The notes beneath the pieces are model-generated. The model had not been told where the DNA came from, ran no database searches, and worked only from the letters and a program-made list of their open reading frames with translations. From an uncultured Eubacteriales bacterium (GTDB lineage Bacteria; Bacillota; Clostridia; Christensenellales; Christensenellaceae), in contig UQXU01000037.1 in the NCBI GenBank assembly GCA_900545085.1, positions 1 through 16,537 of the forward strand: a stretch of DNA of 16,537 nucleotides, read 5' to 3'. Both the position numbers and the translations under genes were made by a program. Of the stretch, positions 1 to 6,125 are shown piece after piece; position 1 is the stretch's first letter, and each line of letters opens with the position of its first letter.

Positions 1-124
1 CCTGAGGATTTTCAAATCCAAAAGCACCCTGAATTTCCCGGATCGTATAACCGTTCTCAAAGAGCAAGCGTTTGATCCGCTTTCCGGTTTCCGTTGGCCG
101 GATCGATACATACACTGGTTCCAT
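1..124 (-). CDS. Small helix-turn-helix (XRE/Cro-like) protein, truncated by the window edge
   Basis: The minus strand encodes at least 41 residues beginning MEPVYVSIRPTETGKRIKRL and continuing through GYTIREIQGAFGFENPQ; the rest lies outside the window. The segment from about residue 11 has the spacing of an XRE-type helix-turn-helix: a helix with GKRIKRLL, then a turn and recognition helix around TIREIQGAFGF. Such short proteins are DNA-binding regulators, but the target is unknown. The ATG at 122-124 is chosen over the ATG eight bases upstream in another frame because GGAGG stands eight bases before it and the frame stays open. It lies 87 bp downstream of the recombinase gene and has its own likely promoter with an extended -10. 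Family assignment is an inference from the fold-like pattern, as no C-terminus is visible. Confidence 0.72.
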   Translation of the reverse strand, partial: MEPVYVSIRPTETGKRIKRLLFENGYTIREIQGAFGFENPQ

Positions 125-169
125 ACTTCATTCCTCCGTGATTCTGCTCCATCCCAAAACACTTTCTTT

Positions 170-178
170 ATTATACCA
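170..178 (-). promoter_or_regulatory. Extended -10 promoter of the helix-turn-helix gene
   Basis: On the minus strand TGGTATAAT gives a perfect -10 hexamer (170-175) preceded by the extended TGn motif. The -35 region 17 bp further upstream (TGGTTT) is poor, as is common for extended -10 promoters. Transcription would begin near 162, leaving a leader of about 38 bases that contains GGAGG. This would allow the regulator to be expressed separately from the recombinase. Confidence 0.5.
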
Positions 179-188
179 TGATAGAATT

Positions 189-215
189 GTAAAAACCAGA
201 TATTTGGGTTTTTAC
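189..215. repeat. 9-bp perfect inverted repeat overlapping the recombinase stop codon
   Basis: GTAAAAACC (189-197) and GGTTTTTAC (207-215) are perfect complements around a 9-base loop. The right arm includes the TAA stop of the recombinase. It could be a weak AT-rich terminator or an operator, since it sits just upstream of the extended -10 promoter for the helix-turn-helix gene. No clean U-tract follows the stem in the minus direction, so a strong intrinsic terminator is unlikely. Confidence 0.4.
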
Positions 216-1285
216 TTATGGTGATTTTCTTCTTTTTCTCTTAAGGTAACAGCGTTGCGGGCACTTCGCCGCCGTTCGTCTTCCAGTGCAGCATAATGTT
301 TTTTTGTTGTATTTACATCTGCATGACCTAAAACATCGGCAACCAGATATATGTCACCTGTTTCATGATAAAGCTGTGTACCATAGGTGCTTCTCAATTT
401 ATGTGGTGTAATGTTCTTAAGCGGAGTAATTATTTGTGCGTATTTTTTTACAAGCATTTGAACAGATCTGACATTTATGCGAGTACCTCTGGTAGACGTG
501 AATAGGGGAGTGTTGCTGCTCAATTCCTCTTTTAACTCTCTTTCGGCTATGTAATCCAGCAGGGCATCGCGTGTTTCTCTTCCAAAATACAGTACGCTTT
601 GATTCCCACCTTTGCGCGTTATTAACACTGAATTATCTTCAAAATTTATATGTGAGATATTCAGCCCCACAAGTTCACTGACCCGCATACCCGTAGTCAA
701 AAAAAGCACCAACATTGCTTTATCGCGAGTACGGGTATGTTCTTGATATTTTTTAGCGCGTTCAGATAAACCTTCTCCGGTATCTACAAGTTTCATTAGA
801 TTTCTAATTTCATCCGCTGTAAGCCTTAATATAGCTTTTTCATGTATTTTAGGCGTGTCTAAAAGCGTCGATGGATTCGAAGTAACTAAGCCTTGTTTGT
901 AGAGATATTTATACATAGATCTCAATGAGGCTATTTTCCGCGCCTTTCCACGTTCGTCATTCGAATGTTCACAACCATCCGGCGAAATATAGTAACTTAT
1001 ATATTCAATATAAATTTCTAAATCTCTCAATGTAAGTGAATTAATATCTTCCGTAGTTATTTCAGTGATTTTTTTACCGGCGCACGATGGATGCTCAGAA
1101 AATAAATAAGTAAAAAAGATTTTTGCATCCATACAATATATATACATGCTATAAGGCTGCAAAGTTGTTTCTCTAGCTCTGATAAAATCACTAAACCACG
1201 GCGGCAATTCACTCAAAAGCTTTCTAATTTCCATCCGCGTTTGATTGTTTTTTTCTTTATAATAGCTGTCCTTAATCTCTGACAT
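212..1285 (-). CDS. Tyrosine recombinase, XerS/XerD-like
   Basis: A 357-residue site-specific tyrosine recombinase that would cut and rejoin DNA through a phosphotyrosine intermediate. The catalytic set is complete: R201 in TTGMRVSEL, K225 in TRKGG, H295-x-x-R298 in TPHKLRST, H321 in VLGHADVNT and nucleophile Y331 in KKHYAAL. The N-terminal half (about 30-135) is a SAM-like core-binding domain. The length, the early LPPWF motif and the SERAKKYQEHTRTRDKAML stretch before the catalytic arginine resemble single-recombinase XerS proteins of streptococci more than the shorter (about 300-residue) XerC/XerD. AAGGAG lies about five bases before the ATG. It has its own sigma-A promoter (1341-1370) and a dif-like dyad upstream, so a role in chromosome dimer resolution is possible. 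Integrase of a small element is the alternative; no cargo genes are seen. Confidence 0.85.
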   Translation of the reverse strand: MSEIKDSYYKEKNNQTRMEIRKLLSELPPWFSDFIRARETTLQPYSMYIYCMDAKIFFTYLFSEHPSCAGKKITEITTEDINSLTLRDLEIYIEYISYYISPDGCEHSNDERGKARKIASLRSMYKYLYKQGLVTSNPSTLLDTPKIHEKAILRLTADEIRNLMKLVDTGEGLSERAKKYQEHTRTRDKAMLVLFLTTGMRVSELVGLNISHINFEDNSVLITRKGGNQSVLYFGRETRDALLDYIAERELKEELSSNTPLFTSTRGTRINVRSVQMLVKKYAQIITPLKNITPHKLRSTYGTQLYHETGDIYLVADVLGHADVNTTKKHYAALEDERRRSARNAVTLREKEENHHK

Positions 1286-1340
1286 TTCTGCTCCTTTTTA
1301 ATCTATTTAACATATAAATTTTGCATTAACTGCAACAGAA

Positions 1341-1370
1341 ATTATAGCACGATTTTTGCTCTCAAGTCAA
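1341..1370 (-). promoter_or_regulatory. Sigma-A promoter of the recombinase gene
   Basis: Minus strand TTGACT (1365-1370) and TATAAT (1341-1346) are separated by 18 bp, a near-consensus housekeeping promoter. It lies about 55 bp upstream of the start codon, between the clpX terminator and the recombinase. Confidence 0.75.
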
Positions 1371-1374
1371 TATC

Positions 1375-1402
1375 TTTTCGCATAACTATTGTTATACGCA
1401 AT
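1375..1402. other. dif-like dyad (candidate Xer recombination site)
   Basis: The plus strand reads as an 11-base arm TTTTCGCATAA, a 6-base centre CTATTG, and an 11-base arm TTATACGCAAT, which is the 11-6-11 geometry of dif. From memory of the E. coli dif arms (GGTGCGCATAA and TTATGTTAAAT), 8 of 11 and 7 of 11 positions agree. The site is intergenic, centred about 18 bp upstream of the -35 of the neighbouring recombinase gene. In streptococci the dif site likewise adjoins xerS. It might instead be a regulatory operator for the same promoter. Confidence 0.4.
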
Positions 1403-1435
1403 GATATTTCCTGCTTCCAAACTCAATAATTACAT

Positions 1436-1468
1436 TAAAAAAGCGCACCTAATACTTATAGGTGCGCT
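1436..1468 (-). terminator. Intrinsic terminator of clpX
   Basis: A perfect 10-bp inverted repeat, AGCGCACCTA (1442-1451) with TAGGTGCGCT (1459-1468), encloses a 7-base loop. In the minus direction the stem is followed directly by a run of six T. It sits 23 bp after the clpX stop codon. Confidence 0.88.
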
Positions 1469-1490
1469 AAATAAATTTTGGTTTTATTTA

Positions 1491-2828
1491 TTAATTGTCC
1501 CCTGACGCATGAAGCATAGGCTGCTCTAACAGCAATTCTCCCTCGCTATCATTCTTTAGCGTCATTATCGGCTCACTAGCGTGGAGTATGCTATCCTTTG
1601 TAACTAAGCAAGATTTTACATCTCCTCGAGAAGGAACTTCATACATAGTGTTCATCATCGCTTCTTCCAAAATCGCTCTTAGACCGCGAGCGCCTGTATT
1701 ACGCTCTTTCGCAAGCTTAGCTACTTCCAGTATTGCATCCTCTGTAAAATCAAGCTGAACGCCGTCTATTTCAAACAAACGCTTATATTGTTTGATAAGA
1801 GCATTTTTTGGTTCTGTTAGAATCCGTACTAATGCTTCTTCATCTAAATCCTGCAATGTCACTATAACAGGAACTCTTCCTACAAATTCAGGAATAAGCC
1901 CATATTTGAGCAAATCTTCAGGTAGAATATTATCAAACAACTCACCCGCGTTCCGCTCTACTTTGCTCTTTACATTAGCTCCAAACCCCATGGTTTTCTT
2001 ACCCATGCGCTTTTCAATAATTTCTTCAAGCCCCCCAAAGGCTCCACCGCATATAAACAGTATATTTGTCGTGTCTATCTGCAGGAATTCCTGATGCGGA
2101 TGCTTACGTCCTCCCTGCGGAGGCACGCTCGCCACTGTCCCTTCGATAATCTTTAGCAGAGCCTGCTGCACACCTTCACCTGAAACATCACGAGTTATAG
2201 ATGGATTATCGCTCTTTCTTGAAATCTTATCTATTTCATCTACATAAATGATGCCGCGCTGCGCTTTCTCAATATCATAATCGGCTGCCTGTATTAATTT
2301 AAGAAGAATATTTTCTACATCTTCGCCTACATATCCAGCCTCTGTCAGAGACGTAGCATCAGCAATTGCAAACGGCACATCTAAAATGCGTGCAAGAGTC
2401 TGCGCCAAAAGTGTTTTACCACTTCCGGTAGGACCGAGCATCAAGATGTTGCTTTTAGTCAGCTCAACATCTTCTCTCTTCTCTTGTTCAGTTTTATCTT
2501 CAATGTTTAGATCATGTTTTTCATTTTTTCTAGGTAAAATTCTCTTGTAGTGGTTATATACAGCCACAGCAAGATATTTCTTAGCTTTTGTCTGACCTAT
2601 AACATAATCATCGAGCGTTGCGACAATTTCTGCCGGAGTTGGCAGTGTTTCCCAACGAGCGCTCTCCTGCTGCTCATTGTCGTCGTCTATGATGTCTTTG
2701 CATAGTTCTACACACTCATCACAAATAAATACGCCCGGGCCTGCTATAATGCGGCGAACTTTGTCCTGAGGTTTACCGCAAAACGAGCATACTGCAAAAG
2801 GCTTATCGTTGTTTTCCGAATTGCTCAT
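1491..2828 (-). CDS. clpX: ATP-dependent Clp protease ATP-binding subunit ClpX
   Basis: ClpX is the AAA+ unfoldase that recognises tagged substrates and feeds them to ClpP in the cytosol. From the ATG the protein has 445 residues, the normal family size. The N-terminal zinc-binding domain shows CSFCGKPQ and CDECVELC (cysteines near 14, 17, 36, 39). Walker A is GPTGSGKT (about 132-139), pore loop 1 is GYVGED (165-170), Walker B is IIYVDEID (193-200), the RKH pore loop is near 241, and GARGLR near 379 is sensor 2. The ClpP-docking tripeptide is MGF (280-282) rather than the common IGF or LGF. The ATG at 2826-2828 overlaps the clpP TGA stop by one base (TGATG), with GGAGG seven bases upstream. 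An in-frame TTG one codon earlier is less likely. The overlap indicates translational coupling with clpP, and a terminator follows the gene. Confidence 0.97.
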   Translation of the reverse strand: MSNSENNDKPFAVCSFCGKPQDKVRRIIAGPGVFICDECVELCKDIIDDDNEQQESARWETLPTPAEIVATLDDYVIGQTKAKKYLAVAVYNHYKRILPRKNEKHDLNIEDKTEQEKREDVELTKSNILMLGPTGSGKTLLAQTLARILDVPFAIADATSLTEAGYVGEDVENILLKLIQAADYDIEKAQRGIIYVDEIDKISRKSDNPSITRDVSGEGVQQALLKIIEGTVASVPPQGGRKHPHQEFLQIDTTNILFICGGAFGGLEEIIEKRMGKKTMGFGANVKSKVERNAGELFDNILPEDLLKYGLIPEFVGRVPVIVTLQDLDEEALVRILTEPKNALIKQYKRLFEIDGVQLDFTEDAILEVAKLAKERNTGARGLRAILEEAMMNTMYEVPSRGDVKSCLVTKDSILHASEPIMTLKNDSEGELLLEQPMLHASGDN

Positions 2829-3421
2829 CAAAGCACCTCCGTTTTTTTCACAATCACCTCGTCTACCAGCCCATATTCCTTAGCTTCATCAGCAGACATA
2901 TAGTAATCGCGTTCCATTTCTGTTGATATTTTGTCCAGCGGCTGTCCCGTCTGTTCGCTTAGCAGCTTTGTCAGCTTATTCTTTATTTTCACTATTTGTT
3001 CAGCCTGTATTACTATGTCCGTCGCTTGACCTTTTGCTCCGCCAAGAGGCTGATGTATCATTATTTCACTATTGGGTAATGCTTTGCGCTTGCCTTTGGC
3101 ACCTGAAGAAAGCAGAAAAGCTCCCATTGATGCTGCCAGGCCTACACAAATCGTGCTGACATCGCATTTTATGTATTGCATTGTATCATATATCGCCATG
3201 CCGGCGCTGACAGACCCTCCAGGACTGTTTATATACATAAATACATCTCCATCCGGGTCTTCAGATTCAAGAAAGAGAAGCTGCGCTACCACGAGATTAG
3301 CCATTACATCATTTATCTCACCGGTAACAAAAACTATTCTGTCTTTTAAAAGACGAGAAAAAATGTCGTAAGATCTCTCTCCTCTGCCCGTTTGCTCTAT
3401 AACTATAGGAACATAACTCAA
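2828..3421 (-). CDS. clpP: ATP-dependent Clp protease proteolytic subunit ClpP
   Basis: ClpP is the serine peptidase that forms the double-ring chamber capped by ClpX. The 197-residue protein has the complete triad: S98 in [10 protein letters not shown]123 in IMIHQP and D172 in [12 protein letters not shown]. The N-terminus ([20 protein letters not shown]) aligns with the start of bacterial ClpP. The start is TTG at 3419-3421; no in-frame ATG exists nearby, and AAGGAGG lies seven bases before this TTG. It is followed immediately by clpX with a one-base overlap. Upstream is a 60-bp gap carrying a CCCGGA-ATC-TCCGGG palindrome close to the ribosome binding site. No CtsR operator (direct GGTCAAA repeats) was seen, so control may differ from that in Bacillus. 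Confidence 0.97.
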   Translation of the reverse strand: MSYVPIVIEQTGRGERSYDIFSRLLKDRIVFVTGEINDVMANLVVAQLLFLESEDPDGDVFMYINSPGGSVSAGMAIYDTMQYIKCDVSTICVGLAASMGAFLLSSGAKGKRKALPNSEIMIHQPLGGAKGQATDIVIQAEQIVKIKNKLTKLLSEQTGQPLDKISTEMERDYYMSADEAKEYGLVDEVIVKKTEVL

Positions 3422-3436
3422 GATGCTTCCTCCTTT

Positions 3437-3468
3437 CCCGGAGATTCCGGGTTAATTCATATATTCAA
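3437..3468 (-). promoter_or_regulatory. Palindromic element upstream of clpP, copy 1 of 2
   Basis: The minus strand carries TTGAAT (3463-3468), then 12 bp, then CCGGAATCTCCGGG (3437-3450). The last part is a hairpin or palindrome, extending to CCCGGA-ATC-TCCGGG, that ends just before the AAGGAGG of clpP. The same arrangement with the same spacing occurs upstream of asd (9308-9339). It could be an operator, an RNA hairpin affecting clpP translation, or a -35-like element with an atypical partner. Confidence 0.4.
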
Positions 3469-3481
3469 TAGCATCGAATAT

Positions 3482-3685
3482 TTAAAAACTACGCTTATTG
3501 AAGATATCTGCAAAGGGATGAATTTGCACATCTTCCTCTTGAAAATAGGTGCCAATATCATCCTTGAATTTTTCCAAAACCTGCGCCTTTGCATCTTCAA
3601 TGCTCGTTGCCAAAACAATAGTTCTAATATCGTACTTATCGTTACAAATTATTCCAATATAAGCTTTGCGCTCCGATTCATCCAT
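3482..3685 (-). CDS. Hypothetical protein, 67 residues, between tig and clpP
   Basis: I do not recognise this protein. It is 67 residues long, mixed alpha/beta in character, soluble and slightly acidic. It has no signal peptide or membrane segment and a single cysteine (ICNDKYD). A beta-like run (AYIGIICN) is followed by RTIVLATSIEDAKAQVLEKF, which reads as a strand plus helix. It starts at ATG 3683-3685, just after an in-frame TGA. No good Shine-Dalgarno is visible, which lowers confidence. It lies after the tig terminator and 60 bp before clpP, in the same direction, so it may be transcribed with clpPX. Function is unknown; a link to proteolysis would rest only on position. Confidence 0.6.
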   Translation of the reverse strand: MDESERKAYIGIICNDKYDIRTIVLATSIEDAKAQVLEKFKDDIGTYFQEEDVQIHPFADIFNKRSF

Positions 3686-3727
3686 AATTCACAATGAACA
3701 TTACTCAAAATTCACACAAAACATTCG

Positions 3728-3733
3728 ATTATA
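3728..3733 (-). promoter_or_regulatory. Possible -10 element for the 67-aa gene/clpP transcript
   Basis: A perfect TATAAT on the minus strand at 3728-3733 lies in the U-tract end of the tig terminator. The matching -35 would fall inside the hairpin and is poor (GTTGCC at 16 bp or TTGCCT at 15 bp). It would give a leader of about 36 bases for the 67-residue gene. It is the only plausible promoter I see for clpP between the tig terminator and that gene. Confidence 0.35.
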
Positions 3734-3760
3734 AAACAAGTTGCCCGAAGGCAACTTGTT
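3728..3760 (-). terminator. Intrinsic terminator of tig
   Basis: AACAAGTTGCC (3735-3745) and GGCAACTTGTT (3750-3760) form a perfect 11-bp stem with a four-base loop (TTCG as read on the minus strand). The stem is followed in the minus direction by TTTTAT. It begins six bases after the tig stop and separates tig from the clp genes. Confidence 0.85.
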
Positions 3761-3766
3761 AGTTCT

Positions 3767-5107
3767 TTACTCCGCTTCCGACTGGCTTTCTTCAGCATCA
3801 GCCGGTGCCTCTTCCGGCTCTTTTTCAACTATTGTAGCCGAATCAACAAGCTCTTTTATAAGTTTGCTGTAAGCGGCTCTCTGTTTAATATATTCGATAT
3901 TGTCATCATCGAGACCTTTTTTATACTCGTCGAGAGTCAGACCTTGCTGATCTGCGATAATATCCAGTTCTTCGTCAATATCCTCCTGAGTAGCCTCTAC
4001 AGGATTAGCTAATCTAACCTGCTCCATAACCAGACGAGTTTTTACTCTGTCCTCGGCTGTAACTCTGAGCTGGTCTCTGATTTCTGCTTCTGTAGTACCC
4101 GTGTACTTTAGATATGTAGAAAAGTCAAGACCCTGAGCAGACATGTTATATTGCATTTCCGTCAGCTGATATTCAACCTGATCGTCGATCATGCAAGCGG
4201 GTATCTCTACGTCAGCATTGTCAATTATAGCAGTTATAACTGCATCTTCAATTTCAAAGCGATGTTCGCGCTCGATGCGCTTTTGCTGTTTGCTCTCAAT
4301 GTCGCTCATGTATTCATCAAGCGTTTCAAATTCAGAAATATCCTGTGCAAATTCATCATCAAGCTCAGGTATCTCTTTAGACTTAACTGCGTTAAGTTTT
4401 ACATGAAATACAGCAGGTTTGCCTGCAAGCTCAGCAGCATGATAGTTCTCGGGGAAAGTAACATTAATGTCTTTCTCCTCGCCAGCCTTCATGCCAATTA
4501 CCTGCTCTTCAAAGCCTTCTATAAACATATGAGAGCCGATGTCAAGCTGTTCCCCTTCGCTGGAACCCCCTTCAAAGGGTACACCATCAATTGTTCCTAC
4601 AAAATCAATGATTGTCTTGTCGCCAAGCTCTGCCGCTCTGTCAACGTCAACATAGCGGGCATGCTGTTCGAGGATTTTCTTGATCTCTTCGTCTACATAC
4701 TTCTTAGCGCTTTCAGCAGGTTTAACTTCTACAGTCAGACCTTTATACTCACCAAGAGTAACTTCCGGCTTAGTATATACCTCAGCTGTAAACACCATAG
4801 GCATATCATTATTTTCAGACTTGAGCTGTACATTTTCTGCACGGGATACAGCTACAACCCCAAGTTCTTCTACAGCAGCATCAAATGCCGGCGAAAGGCA
4901 AGCCTGCAGAGCCTCCTCAAAAAAAACGCCATTGCCATAGAATTTCTCAATAACAGCTTTGGGAGCATGTCCCTTGCGGAAGCCGGGTACATTATAGCGA
5001 CCTTTGTTCTTATTATACGCTCTTAGTTCTGCCTCTCTGATGGCATCCTCTTGCACTTCAAATTCAATCTCTACTTTGTTTTTTTCTAATTCTTTTACAC
5101 TCGACAT
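3767..5107 (-). CDS. tig: Trigger factor, ribosome-associated chaperone and prolyl isomerase
   Basis: Trigger factor binds near the ribosomal exit tunnel and assists folding of nascent chains. At 446 residues it has the usual length. The N-terminal ribosome-binding domain carries the signature VPGFRKGHAP (about 40-49). The FKBP-type prolyl isomerase domain spans about 160-243, with GDKTIIDFVGTIDGVPFEGG at its start and MFIEGFEEQVIGMKAGEE inside. The rest is the helical C-terminal substrate-binding arm, ending in an acidic tail rich in E, A and S. GGAGG lies six bases before the ATG. The order tig, clpP, clpX is widespread in bacteria and supports the call. It has its own promoter (5198-5226) and terminator, so it seems to be a separate transcript. 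Confidence 0.97.
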   Translation of the reverse strand: MSSVKELEKNKVEIEFEVQEDAIREAELRAYNKNKGRYNVPGFRKGHAPKAVIEKFYGNGVFFEEALQACLSPAFDAAVEELGVVAVSRAENVQLKSENNDMPMVFTAEVYTKPEVTLGEYKGLTVEVKPAESAKKYVDEEIKKILEQHARYVDVDRAAELGDKTIIDFVGTIDGVPFEGGSSEGEQLDIGSHMFIEGFEEQVIGMKAGEEKDINVTFPENYHAAELAGKPAVFHVKLNAVKSKEIPELDDEFAQDISEFETLDEYMSDIESKQQKRIEREHRFEIEDAVITAIIDNADVEIPACMIDDQVEYQLTEMQYNMSAQGLDFSTYLKYTGTTEAEIRDQLRVTAEDRVKTRLVMEQVRLANPVEATQEDIDEELDIIADQQGLTLDEYKKGLDDDNIEYIKQRAAYSKLIKELVDSATIVEKEPEEAPADAEESQSEAE

Positions 5108-5197
5108 GGTCGTCCTCCAAAATAAATTTTGTATGTATTCGGCTTTGCTTGTCAGTCGTAATTATCAACGCCGTCTAAGTACATGAAACCAAACATT

Positions 5198-5226
5198 AGT
5201 GTATCATACAAGAGCATTTTCTGCAA
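5198..5226 (-). promoter_or_regulatory. Sigma-A promoter of tig
   Basis: On the minus strand TTGCAG (5221-5226) and TACACT (5198-5203) are separated by 17 bp, and TGA just before TACACT gives an extended -10. The resulting leader is about 85 bases. The 5108-5417 intergenic region otherwise holds only the divergent promoter for the PsiE-like gene and AT-rich sequence. Confidence 0.55.
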
Positions 5227-5342
5227 TAGTATTCCTAAATTTTTTAACTCAGATTTCAAAAAATATTAGCATTTTTCTAATAGCCAATATATCAGAACCT
5301 TAACTTCTAAAGTAATATTTTCATATATTTTTCGTGAAACAC

Positions 5343-5371
5343 TTCACAAATTCAATCATATTTGATACAAT
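5343..5371 (+). promoter_or_regulatory. Sigma-A promoter of the PsiE-like gene
   Basis: TTCACA (5343-5348) and TACAAT (5366-5371) match the housekeeping consensus at five of six positions each, with exactly 17 bp between them. Transcription would start near 5378, about 40 bases before the ATG. Confidence 0.65.
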
Positions 5372-5417
5372 ATATATGCAAGTAGAATTAAATATAACCA
5401 AGAAAGAGGAAGAAACT

Positions 5418-6047
5418 ATGACAGACAAACATCTTGCCAAAAAGTGGATTCTATCGTTTGCTCGCTTCGTTGAGGTCACTGTCGGTGTTATCGTCGCCAT
5501 CGCTCTTGTGATCTCTTGTATTTCTCTGTTTATAAACTTAGGCTTTTTTGACGGAGAATGGGTCGATGCTGAAAATTTCAATCATTTTTTAGAGTCTGCT
5601 CTGAATATTGTGCTGGGCGTAGAATTCATACGCATGGTTATCAAGCATAATTCAGGCGCTACAATAGAAGTTCTCATGATCGCAGTTGCTAGACATCTGC
5701 TGCTTGATCACACCGACTCCATGCAGGTCGTGCTAGGCGTAGCAGCCATTGCAGGAATCTTTGCAATAAGAAAATTCCTGTTCGTAGAATCCTTCAGCGG
5801 AACGAATATCTATCATATACCGGCAGACAAAAAAGTTCGTGCAATCAATCAAATGTTCGACGTGAAAATCCCCTGCGATCCTAACCTTACAATAGGTGAA
5901 GTAATGGGAACATTTTTAGATATGAAAGGTGAAGATATTTGCGAGGGCGCCAGCATCGTATTTCCCGGTATCAAATTTACAATTATATCACTGGCACTTG
6001 AAAATGTAGGTATAATTGAAATCGAACTCACAGGCGATAATCATTAA
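5418..6047 (+). CDS. PsiE-like membrane protein with C-terminal CorC/HlyC-like domain
   Basis: The 209-residue protein is an integral membrane protein of the phosphate-starvation-inducible PsiE-like family. Hydrophobic segments lie at about 16-40, 57-75, 79-95 and 102-121. The region with GVEFIRMVIKHN, IEVLMIAVARHLLLDHT and AIRKFLF is the part most like PsiE. The soluble C-terminus (about 135-205, with DPNLTIGEVMGTFLD and later strands) resembles the transporter-associated domain of CorC/HlyC proteins. The function of PsiE proteins is poorly known, and no transport role is proven. The ATG at 5418 is chosen because GAGG lies eight bases upstream; an upstream in-frame GTG at 5334 precedes the promoter and is not used. 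It is the only clear plus-strand gene here, divergent from tig and convergent with dapB. Confidence 0.75.
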   Translation: MTDKHLAKKWILSFARFVEVTVGVIVAIALVISCISLFINLGFFDGEWVDAENFNHFLESALNIVLGVEFIRMVIKHNSGATIEVLMIAVARHLLLDHTDSMQVVLGVAAIAGIFAIRKFLFVESFSGTNIYHIPADKKVRAINQMFDVKIPCDPNLTIGEVMGTFLDMKGEDICEGASIVFPGIKFTIISLALENVGIIEIELTGDNH

Positions 6048-6078
6048 ACATCTTTTAATAAATAACAAGCATTCAAAT

Positions 6079-6121
6079 GCGCCGACAAATACGAATTCTG
6101 TAATGTCGGCGCTGATTTTTT
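6079..6121 (+). terminator. Intrinsic terminator between the PsiE-like gene and dapB
   Basis: GCGCCGACA (6079-6087) and TGTCGGCGC (6104-6112) are perfect 9-bp arms, followed on the plus strand by GA and six T. It serves the PsiE-like gene. The same hairpin begins five bases after the dapB stop and may also end the lysine operon, although the minus-direction U-tract is weak. Confidence 0.82.
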
Positions 6122-6125
6122 ACGA

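Noticed and set aside
4151..5026. Long plus-strand open frame (291 codons) opposite tig
   Set aside because: It lies wholly antisense to the well-supported tig gene, is rich in F, Y, C and S as expected of a complementary-frame shadow, and lacks a ribosome binding site.
5230..5340. Possible small RNA or hairpin (ATTAG/CTAAT) between tig and the PsiE-like gene
   Set aside because: Only a 5-bp AT-rich stem, without promoter or terminator of its own.
5334..5417. Longer N-terminus for the PsiE-like protein from an in-frame GTG
   Set aside because: This GTG lies upstream of the good promoter at 5343-5371, has no ribosome binding site, and the ATG at 5418 has GAGG at a proper distance.
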